A DNA stretch of 8,346 nt, from contig DRBY01000016.1 in assembly GCA_011042755.1 (NCBI GenBank), forward strand, positions 1-8,346, read 5' to 3'. Of this stretch, positions 1 to 5,645 are shown piece after piece. Below the pieces are notes generated by a model that worked only from the letters and a program-made list of their open reading frames with translations, ran no database searches and had not been told where the DNA came from. This stretch comes from Thermoproteota archaeon (lineage in GTDB: Archaea > Thermoproteota > Korarchaeia > Korarchaeales > Korarchaeaceae). Within the stretch, counting starts at the first letter, position 1. The number at the start of each line of letters is the position of its first letter. Position numbers and translations under genes: made by a program.

Positions 1-691
1 CGTCATCGCTGAACTCGAACGTGAGCCCATGCTCGGATGTGTCAGGAGAGACCATCAGCGGGATGTCACCCTGCGCCCTGTAGAGGGGCGTGAGGGTCAC
101 CTCCACGTGGGCCGTCTCGCCCTGCTCTATCGTGACCTCGGTCGTGTTCAGGCCCATCTCGAAGTCAGGCTTGTAGCCCTTCGTCTTGAAGAGGTAGGCG
201 TTCATCCACGGAGAGCCGTCTGTGATCCTCTGCTGGCCGTCCGCGCAGCCAGAGTCAGTCACGTACCAGACGACCGGGCGATCGGTCACCAGCTCGATCA
301 CGTAGGTTCTGCCAGGCTCGACCTCGAGGGCGGGGCTGAACTCAAAGGACACCCAGCCCTTCGCGCCTGGCCCTATCACGACGCCCTTAGAGGCCAAGAC
401 GGGTCCCGTAATGGACCCCCTCCTGACCTTCAGGGTGAGGGGAGACGGACTCCCAAACCTGTTCTCCACGTAGACCTCAACCGAGGTGAGCGTCCCGAGC
501 CTGGGCACGAAAGCTTCGCCAATGGGCATGTGGTAGTTGATGTAGTCCCACCCGCCCGGGGTCGTGCAGGCTCGATCGTAGATCTCAACGGGGGCAGCCG
601 CTATCGGCGTTGGACTCACCGATAGCAGCAGAGCTACTGAGAAGATCTGGCCCAGCAGGGCTAGCCCCGCCGGATGCCTCGCTCTTTCCAT
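1..691 (-). CDS. Secreted beta-sandwich/Ig-like surface protein, N-terminal part (partial)
   Basis: The frame reads from ATG at 691 leftwards and stays open to the window edge, giving 230 residues with no stop. Residues 1-33 look like a signal peptide: a basic start (ERARH), a hydrophobic core around 9-25 and a small-residue cleavage region ending AAA near 31-33. Residues 36-172 resemble a beta-sandwich domain common in secreted archaeal and bacterial proteins, with 'LTSVEVYV', 'GPVLASK', 'WVSFEFSPALEVEPGRTYVI' and 'WYVTDSG' segments. From about 176 a second, Ig-like segment starts ('TEVTIEQGETAHVEVTLTP'), like the NEW3/NPCBM-associated repeats of archaeal surface proteins. Two cysteines (42 and 149) could form a disulfide. 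A GAGGTGG ribosome site at 695-701 fits the ATG. Sugar or surface binding is inference; the enzymatic part, if any, lies outside the window. Confidence 0.8.
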   Translation of the reverse strand, partial: MERARHPAGLALLGQIFSVALLLSVSPTPIAAAPVEIYDRACTTPGGWDYINYHMPIGEAFVPRLGTLTSVEVYVENRFGSPSPLTLKVRRGSITGPVLASKGVVIGPGAKGWVSFEFSPALEVEPGRTYVIELVTDRPVVWYVTDSGCADGQQRITDGSPWMNAYLFKTKGYKPDFEMGLNTTEVTIEQGETAHVEVTLTPLYRAQGDIPLMVSPDTSEHGLTFEFSDD

Positions 692-694
692 AAA

Positions 695-719
695 CCACCT
701 CAGCGGTCTCCGTATTTAA
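695..719 (-). promoter_or_regulatory. Ribosome site and TATA-like box of the secreted-protein gene
   Basis: On the minus strand GAGGTGG (701 to 695) lies 3 bases before the ATG at 691, and TTAAATAC (719 to 712) lies further upstream. The TATA-like box is about 25 bases from the ATG, which would predict an almost leaderless mRNA lacking the ribosome site. Either the real TATA box lies further upstream or initiation uses the leader only in part. Confidence 0.45.
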
Positions 720-1023
720 CCTATTCGCGTGCGTGCGCCGGCTGAGAGAGCCCTCTGCCCTCTGCGTGCCGCTGGGCGGCGGCTATCTGATCTAAAGACG
801 TGTTCTCAGCCCCGTCGGCGCGCTGTGAATGTCGAATCAGCTAGACCAGCCGCAGGGACCTCTGCCTCCTCGCCGGGAATCCCTCCCCAGCGCCTCCCTG
901 CTCCTAGAGTCGAGCGAGGTGATCATTCCAGGCCATGGCCTTCCCTTCACTTCCTGACCTCCCCAGAAGTCTAGCGCGGGTGTGGGTCGGCTGAGGCTGA
1001 GAGCCTGCCCTCCATGATTTCCC
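720..1023. other. Intergenic stretch without a supported gene
   Basis: About 300 bases lie between the end of the ABC ATPase gene and the promoter of the secreted-protein gene. The only long open frame (729-974, plus, GTG start) has a proline/arginine/serine-rich product with no recognisable fold and no ribosome site, so I do not call it. I see a small GC hairpin (GCCGC-tgg-GCGGC, 768-780) and a 10-bp palindrome GGCCATGGCC near 932-941. There is no tRNA signature, no repeat array and no clear T-run terminator after the ATPase stop. Confidence 0.5.
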
Positions 1024-1701
1024 TTACTCGCGCTCTACCCTGCCGTCAACAAGCCTAACGACTCTCTCGGCATACGAGGCCACCAGGCTGTCGTGAGAGA
1101 CCACTATGACGGCGACCCCAGCCTCCTCGTTGACTCTCCTGAGGAGGCCCATTACCGCCCTCTTGGACGCCAGGTCCAGGCTCCCCGTGGGCTCGTCCGC
1201 CAGGATCAACTTCGGGTTGTTTGCCAAGGCCCTGGCCACAGCCACCCTCTGCCTCTCCCCACCGCTCAGCTGGTGGGGCCTCCGGTCCGCCTTGTCCTCG
1301 AGCTCCAGCTCCCTAAGCAGGTCGATCGACCTCTCCCTAGCCTCCTCCAGCGGGAGGCTGAGCGCCAGCATCGGGATGGCGACGTTCTCCCACGCCGTGA
1401 ACTCCGGGAGTAGGTTGTGGAACTGAAACACCAGCCCGATGTTCCTGAGCCTGAACCTCGCGAGTTCTGCTCCCTTCAGCGAGGAGAGGTCCACTCCGGC
1501 CACCACCACCTCGCCGCGGGTCGGCGCGTCCAGGCCGGCGATCACGTTCAGCAGAGTGGTCTTCCCGCTCCCCGACGGCCCCATGATGCAGAGGAGCTCT
1601 CCATCGGCCACCTCCAAGTCGACGCCCCTCAGGGCCGGGACGTCGACCTCACCCATCTTGTAGACCTTCCAGACGCCCCTGAGTTCGATCACGTTACCCA
1701 A
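1024..1701 (-). CDS. ABC transporter ATPase, LolD/MacB type
   Basis: This 225-residue ATPase has the full set of ABC motifs: Walker A GPSGSGKTT (41-49), Q-loop Gln93, signature LSGGE (145-149), Walker B LILADEP (165-171), D-loop SLD (174-176) and switch His203. The sequence 'VFQFHNLLPEFTAWENV' (91-107) and the short length are typical of the LolD/MacB/FtsE-like subfamily that works with FtsX-type permeases. That subfamily moves substrates mechanically from the membrane or outer face rather than importing solutes. Translation starts at TTG 1701, 8 bases inside the end of the permease gene. GTG 1692 (residue 4) is an alternative and is better spaced from the GAGG at 1703-1706. It is the last gene of the TetR-permease-ATPase operon. 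The substrate cannot be read from the sequence. Confidence 0.93.
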   Translation of the reverse strand: MGNVIELRGVWKVYKMGEVDVPALRGVDLEVADGELLCIMGPSGSGKTTLLNVIAGLDAPTRGEVVVAGVDLSSLKGAELARFRLRNIGLVFQFHNLLPEFTAWENVAIPMLALSLPLEEARERSIDLLRELELEDKADRRPHQLSGGERQRVAVARALANNPKLILADEPTGSLDLASKRAVMGLLRRVNEEAGVAVIVVSHDSLVASYAERVVRLVDGRVERE

Positions 1702-2824
1702 ACCTCAACACCTCTGCTGGCCTGACCCTAGAAGCTCGGAACGCAGAGTACGCGGAAGAGGCGACTGCGACGAGCGTGGAGTATGCTAAGCCCAGGATCG
1801 CCAGCCTCGGGGTAACCTCGACGGCTATCTCAAGCGTCTCGTGCGCCCACTCGGCCGTGACGTGGCCAACTGTCCTGGACACGGCTAGGGAAATAGACAG
1901 CCCGAGAGCGTAGCCGAGGACGGCGTAGGCGAGGGCCACCGCTAGGTATGTGAGGAGGACCTCCTCGGAGGTTACCCCCACGGCCTTGAGCACTCCTATC
2001 TCCACGCGCTTGGACTCCACGAGCATGAGGGTCACGTTCGTTATCCCCAGCCCGGCGACCGCCACTATGACGCACATCAGCATGGTGGAGTAGAGTCTCT
2101 CGGTTCTTAGCAGGTCCAGCACACCCCTGGCGAGCTCTTTCCACCCGACGGCGTCGTAACCAAGCGCTCGCAGCTCCTCGACCACTTCGTCCGCGCTCTC
2201 CAGGTCCCTCAGCCTCAGGGCCACGTAGCCGTACTCCCCCACATCGACCCCGAGCGTGTCCAGGCTCACGAGGACGAGCTTAGAGTCTAGCTCCACAGCC
2301 CCCGTGTCCAAGATCCCCGCCACTCTGAACTCGACGGTCTCCCCCGAGGGGAGCGTCAGAGCCACGAGGGAGCCGAGACCCAGGCCCAGGGACTCGGCTA
2401 GGCCGTCTCCCACGAGGGCCTCCCCACGCCGGAGGGAGAGTTCCCCCTCCACGAGGTACTCCCTCAGGTTGGAGAATCGGAACTCGGTCGAGGGCCGAAC
2501 TCCCCTCAGCAGCACGTTGGCCCTGCCCTCAGCTATCGCTGGCACATCCACCCTCGGGGAGTACGACTCCACATTCTCGATCCCGCTCAGAACATCTTCC
2601 AGTTCCTCCAAGCTCTTCCCATCTAGCTCCACCTTGACGTGGGGAATCGTCGATCCGAGAGCCTTCTCGAGCGTTGCCTCGCGCAGGCCCGCGAGCATGG
2701 CCCCCGTGAGTATGAAGAGCGCCACTGACCCCGCCACCGCTAGGACCACGAGGGTCGTCTGCCTCCTCCAGGCGGTCACGTACCTCCTCGACAGGAACAG
2801 GATCAGCCTCCGGCTCGCCCGCAA
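1694..2824 (-). CDS. FtsX/MacB-type ABC transporter permease
   Basis: The 376-residue protein has the FtsX-family layout: a basic N-terminus, TM1 at about 24-47, a large extracytoplasmic domain (about 50-240) resembling the MacB periplasmic core, then three helices at about 246-269, 289-316 and 340-361. Between TM2 and TM3 is the family motif 'ESKRVEIGVLKAVG' (270-283), a cytoplasmic loop that contacts the ATPase. It ends with the usual 'RASRVRPAEVLR'. TTG at 2824 is chosen because a near-perfect ribosome site, GGAGGTGATC (2836 to 2827), lies just before it. The gene overlaps the TetR gene by 22 bases and the ATPase gene by 8, indicating translational coupling. No membrane-fusion partner is encoded here, so a homodimer with two ATPases is likely. 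Export of a toxic or lipophilic compound is inferred from the repressor. Confidence 0.9.
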   Translation of the reverse strand: MRASRRLILFLSRRYVTAWRRQTTLVVLAVAGSVALFILTGAMLAGLREATLEKALGSTIPHVKVELDGKSLEELEDVLSGIENVESYSPRVDVPAIAEGRANVLLRGVRPSTEFRFSNLREYLVEGELSLRRGEALVGDGLAESLGLGLGSLVALTLPSGETVEFRVAGILDTGAVELDSKLVLVSLDTLGVDVGEYGYVALRLRDLESADEVVEELRALGYDAVGWKELARGVLDLLRTERLYSTMLMCVIVAVAGLGITNVTLMLVESKRVEIGVLKAVGVTSEEVLLTYLAVALAYAVLGYALGLSISLAVSRTVGHVTAEWAHETLEIAVEVTPRLAILGLAYSTLVAVASSAYSAFRASRVRPAEVLRFG

Positions 2825-3384
2825 AGGATCACCTCCGCGGCCTCTTCCCTGACCTTCCCGAGCAGGTCGGGGGAGAGCTCGTCCCCCAGTATCGAGATCT
2901 GGACCCCCAGCCCGTCCAGGATCGCCAGCAGGAGGACTGCCCTGGCCCTCGCGTTTGGAACCCCAGCCTCCTCCAAGATCCTAGCGAGGTCCTCCAGAGC
3001 GCTCCTGTACACCGACCTGATGAAGGCCCCCCTCCCGGCCCTCTCAAGCTCCCTGAATACCTCTATCAGGAAGGACAGCCTCCTCGCGTTGTACTTGGAG
3101 GAGACTTCCAGCGACAGGTCTAGGAGGGCCCTGACCTTCTCCTCGACGCTGGCCTCCGAGTTGACTATCCTCCGAAAGGGCGTGGTGACCAGCCTGGCGA
3201 GGAGGAGCTTGAGGGCCTCCTCTGCTAGCTCGAGCTTTGACTTGAAGTAGTGGAACACGGCCCCCTTGGAGACGCCCGCCTCCGAGGCGACCTCCTCCAC
3301 GGAGACCCTGGAGTACGAATCCCTCGAGAAGAGCCTCAGGGCCGCCTCGACAACGGCCTCCCTCGCGGACCCCCTCTTTGGCAT
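2803..3384 (-). CDS. TetR/AcrR-family transcriptional repressor
   Basis: This 193-residue protein has an N-terminal three-helix DNA-binding domain. The core 'VEEVASEAGVSKGAVFHYFKSK' (about 29-50) is the classic TetR helix-turn-helix, with the recognition helix around 'SKGAVFHYF'. Residues 55-190 are helical, as expected for the ligand-binding and dimer domain, with an 'ALEDLARILEEAG' segment. It is the first gene of an operon with the FtsX-type permease and the ATPase, so it probably represses them and is released by a transported ligand. ATG 3384 lies inside a perfect 26-bp palindrome, presumably its own operator. A second ATG at 3388 is in another frame. The product is clear; the ligand is unknown. 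Confidence 0.92.
   Translation of the reverse strand: MPKRGSAREAVVEAALRLFSRDSYSRVSVEEVASEAGVSKGAVFHYFKSKLELAEEALKLLLARLVTTPFRRIVNSEASVEEKVRALLDLSLEVSSKYNARRLSFLIEVFRELERAGRGAFIRSVYRSALEDLARILEEAGVPNARARAVLLLAILDGLGVQISILGDELSPDLLGKVREEAAEVILCGRAGG
2827..2836 (-). promoter_or_regulatory. Strong ribosome binding site deciding the permease TTG start
   Basis: On the minus strand GGAGGTGATC is complementary to the 16S rRNA 3' end over about ten bases. It sits 2 bases before TTG 2824, with the GGAGG core about 7 bases away. It lies inside the end of the TetR gene and explains use of the weak TTG codon. Confidence 0.75.
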
Positions 3385-3408
3385 ACATACCGACCGGTCG
3401 GTATGTAT
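3383..3408. promoter_or_regulatory. Perfect 26-bp palindromic operator at the TetR gene start
   Basis: ATACATACCGACC (3383-3395) is followed directly by its exact reverse complement (3396-3408), with no spacer. The GACCGGTC centre resembles known TetR/AcrR-family operators such as that of NemR. The palindrome runs from the TATA element through the predicted start of transcription into the ATG of the TetR gene, a position where a bound dimer would block transcription. That the adjacent TetR protein binds it is inference. Confidence 0.85.
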
Positions 3409-3416
3409 TAAAAGGG
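3406..3416 (-). promoter_or_regulatory. TATA box of the TetR-permease-ATPase operon
   Basis: On the minus strand CCCCTTTTAATA precedes the operon. The box TTTTAATA (3413 to 3406) is centred about 25 bases before ATG 3384, so the mRNA should start at or next to the ATG (leaderless). Part of the box lies inside the operator palindrome. Confidence 0.6.
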
Positions 3417-3420
3417 GTTA

Positions 3421-3460
3421 TCCAGGGAAACCTAAGCCTGTAGGGGTCTCAGCACCTGGA
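3421..3460. repeat. Inverted repeat TCCAGG/CCTGGA at the end of the Lrp gene
   Basis: TCCAGG (3421-3426) and CCTGGA (3455-3460) could form a 6-bp stem that spans the stop codon of the Lrp-type gene. In the minus direction it is followed by CCCCTTTT, so it might help terminate that transcript just before the TetR promoter. The stem is short and the loop long, so this is weak. Confidence 0.25.
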
Positions 3461-3937
3461 CTTCAGCCTCTCAGTGACGACGGCTGGGCACACCCTCTTG
3501 ACTCCCTCCATCTCACTGATCTCCCTGATTATCTCGTCCATCTCGGCCTCGTCCTTGGCCCATATCTCCAGCATTATCTCGTGATCGCCAGCCGTGATCC
3601 AGGCCGACTTGACGTACTCTCTAGTTGCCAGCTCCCGAGCCACCCTCAGGAGGTCTCCAGGCTCTGTGTCCACGCCGGTCAGGGATATCACGGAGTACCC
3701 CAGGGCCCTCGGGTCCACCACCGCCGTGTAGCCTAAGATTATCCTGTCTCTCTCCAGCCTCTGCAGCCTCTTTCTGACCGCCACGTCGGTCATCCCCAGG
3801 GCGCCTGCGATCTCCCTGAGAGTAGCCCTTGCGTTCCTCATCAGTATGCTTACTATCGTCATGTCCCTCTCGTCGAGCATAGGACCGCGCTTCTTCGACC
3901 TTGCCACTCTAATCGCCTCAGCTAATCTTGCGACCAT
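3449..3937 (-). CDS. Lrp/AsnC-family transcriptional regulator
   Basis: The 162-residue protein has the two-domain Lrp/AsnC form. The helix-turn-helix lies at about 38-60 ('TLREIAGALGMTDVAVRKRLQRLE'-like), preceded by 'LDERDMTIVSILMRNAR' (21-37), the usual domain start. A RAM/AsnC effector domain covers about 82-157, with 'AGDHEIMLEIWAKD' (116-129) carrying the conserved Gly-Asp of the effector-binding turn. ATG 3937 gives a basic 20-residue extension; ATG 3880 (residue 20) would give the more usual length. I keep 3937 because a TATA box sits about 29 bases before it and no ribosome site is obvious before 3880. Family members sense amino acids or act as global regulators. No metabolic gene adjoins it, so its targets are unknown. 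Confidence 0.9.
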   Translation of the reverse strand: MVARLAEAIRVARSKKRGPMLDERDMTIVSILMRNARATLREIAGALGMTDVAVRKRLQRLERDRIILGYTAVVDPRALGYSVISLTGVDTEPGDLLRVARELATREYVKSAWITAGDHEIMLEIWAKDEAEMDEIIREISEMEGVKRVCPAVVTERLKSRC

Positions 3938-3962
3938 TATACTTATGCGTTTGCATCTCTAA

Positions 3963-3971
3963 CCATAAAGT
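3963..3971 (-). promoter_or_regulatory. Likely TATA box of the Lrp/AsnC gene
   Basis: On the minus strand AACTTTATGG is centred about 29 bases before ATG 3937, predicting a very short or absent leader. Between box and start lies ATGCAAACGCAT (ATGC-n4-GCAT, about 3944-3955), a small inverted repeat that could be an autoregulatory site. A second A/T box (GTATAAT) adjoins the ATG itself and is too close to act for this start. Confidence 0.45.
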
Positions 3972-4061
3972 TCAAATCTTGACACGGTCGAGAAATTGTA
4001 AAGAAATTAAACAAATCCCGAGGCTCACCAGAGTTGTGGTAGGCTAAGCTCGCTAATAGAA

Positions 4062-4075
4062 AAAATCTTTATTGA
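4062..4075 (+). promoter_or_regulatory. BRE/TATA element of the winged-helix gene
   Basis: AAAAATCTTTATT lies about 36 bases before GTG 4106. With its centre near 4070, transcription should begin near 4096, leaving about 10 bases of leader. GGTGTGGT (about 4095-4102) is a possible but weak ribosome site. Confidence 0.55.
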
Positions 4076-4105
4076 AGAAGGAGCCAGAGCGCGCGGTGTG
4101 GTCAG

Positions 4106-4369
4106 GTGCCTCGTTCCGGGAAGAGAGCCCGAGCCAAGAAGGAGAAGGCTAAGGAGGCTCCCCCAGTAGATGAGGTCTCTCTGGCCATTCTGAGAGCTCT
4201 AGCTAAATTCAAAAAGCCAGCGAGATGCAAGCAGATAGCTGAAAAGGCTGATCTCCCGACTAAGAAGGTAGTCGGGAAGATGAGGGGTCTCGTCAACAAG
4301 GGGCTGGTGGAGAGGCCGGAGCCAGGAGCCTACGTGATAACCGCCAAGGGAAAGAAGCTCGTCAAGTGA
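4106..4369 (+). CDS. Small basic winged-helix DNA-binding protein
   Basis: The 87-residue product starts with a very basic tail (residues 1-18, rich in Arg and Lys: SGKRARAKKEKAK). A compact winged-helix domain follows from about 22: helix 1 'EVSLAILRALAKF', helix 2 'CKQIAEKADL' (41-50), recognition helix 'PTKKVVGKMRGLVNKG' (51-66), and a wing ending 'AYVITAKGKKLVK'. The fold resembles MarR-like or other archaeal winged-helix proteins. With so short a chain and no ligand domain it may be an architectural or simple regulatory protein. The basic tail also recalls ribosomal S25e, but the domain does not match that family well. GTG 4106 is the only start that fits the TATA box. It is divergent from the Lrp-type gene and ends at a hairpin. 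Confidence 0.72.
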   Translation: MPRSGKRARAKKEKAKEAPPVDEVSLAILRALAKFKKPARCKQIAEKADLPTKKVVGKMRGLVNKGLVERPEPGAYVITAKGKKLVK

Positions 4370-4374
4370 GGGAG

Positions 4375-4414
4375 CCTCTTTCCCCACATTTTTGGATTCT
4401 TGGGGAAAAAGAGG
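4375..4414. terminator. Bidirectional hairpin between convergent genes
   Basis: CCTCTTTCCCCA (4375-4386) pairs with TGGGGAAAAAGAGG (4401-4414), a 12-bp stem with a two-base A bulge and a 14-base loop. It lies 5 bases after the winged-helix stop and 10 bases after the rubredoxin stop on the other strand. T-runs are present in both directions (ATTTTTGG in the loop on plus; CTCTTTTTCCCC on minus), as expected for archaeal termination of both transcripts. Confidence 0.65.
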
Positions 4415-4424
4415 GGGAGGGATT

Positions 4425-4586
4425 CTAACCTATCCTATCGAATAGCTCCTTGGAGGCCCCACAGATGGGGCACACCCAGTCGCCGGGCAGATCGTCGAAC
4501 TTCGTTCCAGGATCGATCTCGTGTCTCGAATCTCCCTTCTCCTCGTCGTAGACGTACCCGCAGACCGCGCACCTCCACTTGGCCAT
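4425..4586 (-). CDS. Rubredoxin
   Basis: This 53-residue gene reads from ATG 4586 to TAG 4425-4427. It begins [18 protein letters not shown] and has the two iron-binding CxxC knuckles: Cys6-x2-Cys9 (CAVCGYVYD) and Cys39-x2-Cys42 (CPICGASKE), with the usual '[14 protein letters not shown]'. Length and spacing match ordinary rubredoxins, small Fe(Cys)4 electron carriers of the cytoplasm. It is the last gene of the rubrerythrin, superoxide reductase, rubredoxin operon, 18 bases after the superoxide reductase. GAGGTGTACCG before the ATG gives a ribosome site. In anaerobic archaea rubredoxin donates electrons to superoxide reductase and rubrerythrin, which fits the operon. Confidence 0.95.
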   Translation of the reverse strand: MAKWRCAVCGYVYDEEKGDSRHEIDPGTKFDDLPGDWVCPICGASKELFDRIG

Positions 4587-4604
4587 CGGTACACCTCGCG
4601 CTAC

Positions 4605-4976
4605 TCACTCTTCAACCTCTATCCTCTTGGAGTTTTCCCACAGGCCGTGAAGGTTGCAGTACCCGACCGCCCAGAGCGTGGACGACTTCTTGAGCCTCAT
4701 CGAGAAGGTCACTTTAGGCTCCCCGTAGGCTGGGCCAAAGTCGAACGTCGCCACGTGTATCGGGTTGTGGGACCTGCCGTCCTCCCCAGCGTAGACTTGG
4801 ATCCACTTGATGTGGTGCTCCACGGTGTTGGGGTGAGGCACTTCCTTCCCGACGACTATGGTCACCTCAAACTCCTCGCCAGCCTTGACCCTCTCTGGAG
4901 CCTCTATGTGCGGCGTGTGCTTCATCTTCTCCTCCTTGTCTCGAGTGTATATGAGATCTCCAAAGCGCCCCTTCAT
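4605..4976 (-). CDS. Superoxide reductase (neelaredoxin type)
   Basis: This one-domain superoxide reductase reduces superoxide to peroxide without making oxygen, with rubredoxin as donor. I start it at ATG 4976 because GGAGGG (4988-4983 on minus) lies 6 bases before it; ATG 4991 has only AGGA two bases away and would add five residues. In the 123-residue form the mononuclear iron ligands are visible: His20 (KHTP), His48 and His54 (EVPHPNTVEHH), Cys107 and His110 (YCNLHGLWEN). There is no N-terminal desulforedoxin Cys4 centre, so it is the 1Fe type. The usual glutamate of the EKHVP motif, a sixth ligand in the resting oxidised enzyme, is Met18 here (EKMKHTP); the following lysine is kept. It sits 22 to 37 bases after rubrerythrin in the same operon. 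Confidence 0.93.
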   Translation of the reverse strand: MKGRFGDLIYTRDKEEKMKHTPHIEAPERVKAGEEFEVTIVVGKEVPHPNTVEHHIKWIQVYAGEDGRSHNPIHVATFDFGPAYGEPKVTFSMRLKKSSTLWAVGYCNLHGLWENSKRIEVEE

Positions 4977-5013
4977 TCCAGCACCCTCCATTTCCTGCTA
5001 AATTAACGCCTCC

Positions 5014-5517
5014 TCAAAATTCCTTGAACCTCTCTTTAGGCGCGCCGCATATTGGGCAGCGATCTGGGGCCTCTCCCTCGACTGTGTACCCGCACACGGG
5101 GCAGATGTACACTCTGCCAATCTGGATGTCCTTACCCTCGGCGGCCGCCTGCCTGGCCTTTGCGTAGAGCCCGGCGTGAATCTTCTCGGCCTCTAGAGCG
5201 TAGTTGAACGACCTTACGGCGCCCTGCTCGCCCTGCAGCTTGGCCACCTCGTGGTACGCGGGGTACATCTCCTGAACCTCGAAGGTCTCGCCATCCACGG
5301 CCGCCTGGAGGTTGTCCTTAGTGCTTCCCACCATGTTAAGTTCCGTGAGGTGGTTCTTGGCGTGAACGAACTCCGCGTAGGCTATGGCTCTGAACAGCCT
5401 GGCTATGTTGGGAAATCCCTCTTGCTCGGCCTTCTCGGCGAAGATCAGGTACTTAATGTGGGCCTGACTCTCCCCCGCGAATGCGGCCTGCAAGAACTGC
5501 TTGGTCATCTCACGCAC
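5014..5517 (-). CDS. Rubrerythrin
   Basis: The 167-residue protein has a ferritin-like di-iron four-helix domain (1-127) followed by a rubredoxin-like Fe(Cys)4 domain (135-167). Di-iron ligand candidates are Glu16 (AGESQAH), Glu49 and His52 (YAEFVH), Glu80 or Glu83 in the middle helix, and Glu111 and His114 (EAEKIH). The C-terminal knuckles are Cys139/Cys142 (CPVCGYTVEG) and Cys154/Cys157 (CPICGAPKE). The family reduces hydrogen peroxide to water in the cytoplasm of anaerobes, taking electrons from rubredoxin or a related donor. GTG 5517 is chosen because GGGAGG (5525-5530) lies 7 bases before it; ATG 5508 is too far from that site. It is the first gene of the operon with superoxide reductase and rubredoxin, so peroxide maker and peroxide remover are co-expressed. 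Confidence 0.95.
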   Translation of the reverse strand: MREMTKQFLQAAFAGESQAHIKYLIFAEKAEQEGFPNIARLFRAIAYAEFVHAKNHLTELNMVGSTKDNLQAAVDGETFEVQEMYPAYHEVAKLQGEQGAVRSFNYALEAEKIHAGLYAKARQAAAEGKDIQIGRVYICPVCGYTVEGEAPDRCPICGAPKERFKEF

Positions 5518-5524
5518 GATCTCG

Positions 5525-5562
5525 CCTCCCTGAAGTTTGAGATCGATGGTCTTACTAATAAG
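5525..5562 (-). promoter_or_regulatory. Promoter and ribosome site of the rubrerythrin operon
   Basis: On the minus strand CTTATTAGT (5562 to 5554) is a TATA-like box inside a very A/T-rich stretch (5550-5600). It predicts a transcript start near 5532, just before the ribosome site GGGAGG (5530 to 5525) and GTG 5517. The box is one of several A/T-rich possibilities. Confidence 0.5.
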
Positions 5563-5582
5563 TTTTAATTTTCATTTTATTA

Positions 5583-5597
5583 AGTTAGAAAACTAAA
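5583..5597. repeat. Small inverted repeat between the rubrerythrin and phosphoesterase promoters
   Basis: AGTTAGAAAACTAAA contains two overlapping perfect inverted repeats, AGTT-n4-AACT (5583-5594) and TTAG-n4-CTAA (5585-5596). It lies upstream of both divergent promoters. It resembles, with one more spacer base, the GTT-n3-AAC site of the redox regulator SurR of Thermococcales. A regulator site is inference. Confidence 0.35.
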
Positions 5598-5614
5598 CCC
5601 ATCAATTAAGAAAG

Positions 5615-5621
5615 CCTTTTA
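5615..5621 (+). promoter_or_regulatory. TATA-like box of the 3'-phosphoesterase gene
   Basis: CCTTTTA is centred about 27 bases before TTG 5646, which predicts a leaderless mRNA. No ribosome site is seen before the TTG, in agreement. Confidence 0.4.
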
Positions 5622-5645
5622 GGCCGGATCTCACCAATTCACGGG

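Noticed and set aside
29..625. Open frame on the plus strand, 198 codons
   Set aside because: It is the antisense of the secreted-protein gene, whose product has a signal peptide, plausible beta-sandwich strands and a ribosome site. The plus-frame product is Arg/His-rich and unlike any protein.
729..974. Possible 81-codon gene on the plus strand starting at GTG
   Set aside because: There is no ribosome site, its composition is Pro/Arg/Ser-rich, and no fold is recognisable; this is typical of chance frames in G/C-rich DNA.
2256..2852. 198-codon plus-strand frame antisense to the permease
   Set aside because: The Ser/Thr/Arg-rich product is a shadow of the well-supported permease gene.
4521..5006. 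161-codon plus-strand frame
   Set aside because: It lies antisense to superoxide reductase and part of rubredoxin, both with intact metal ligands.
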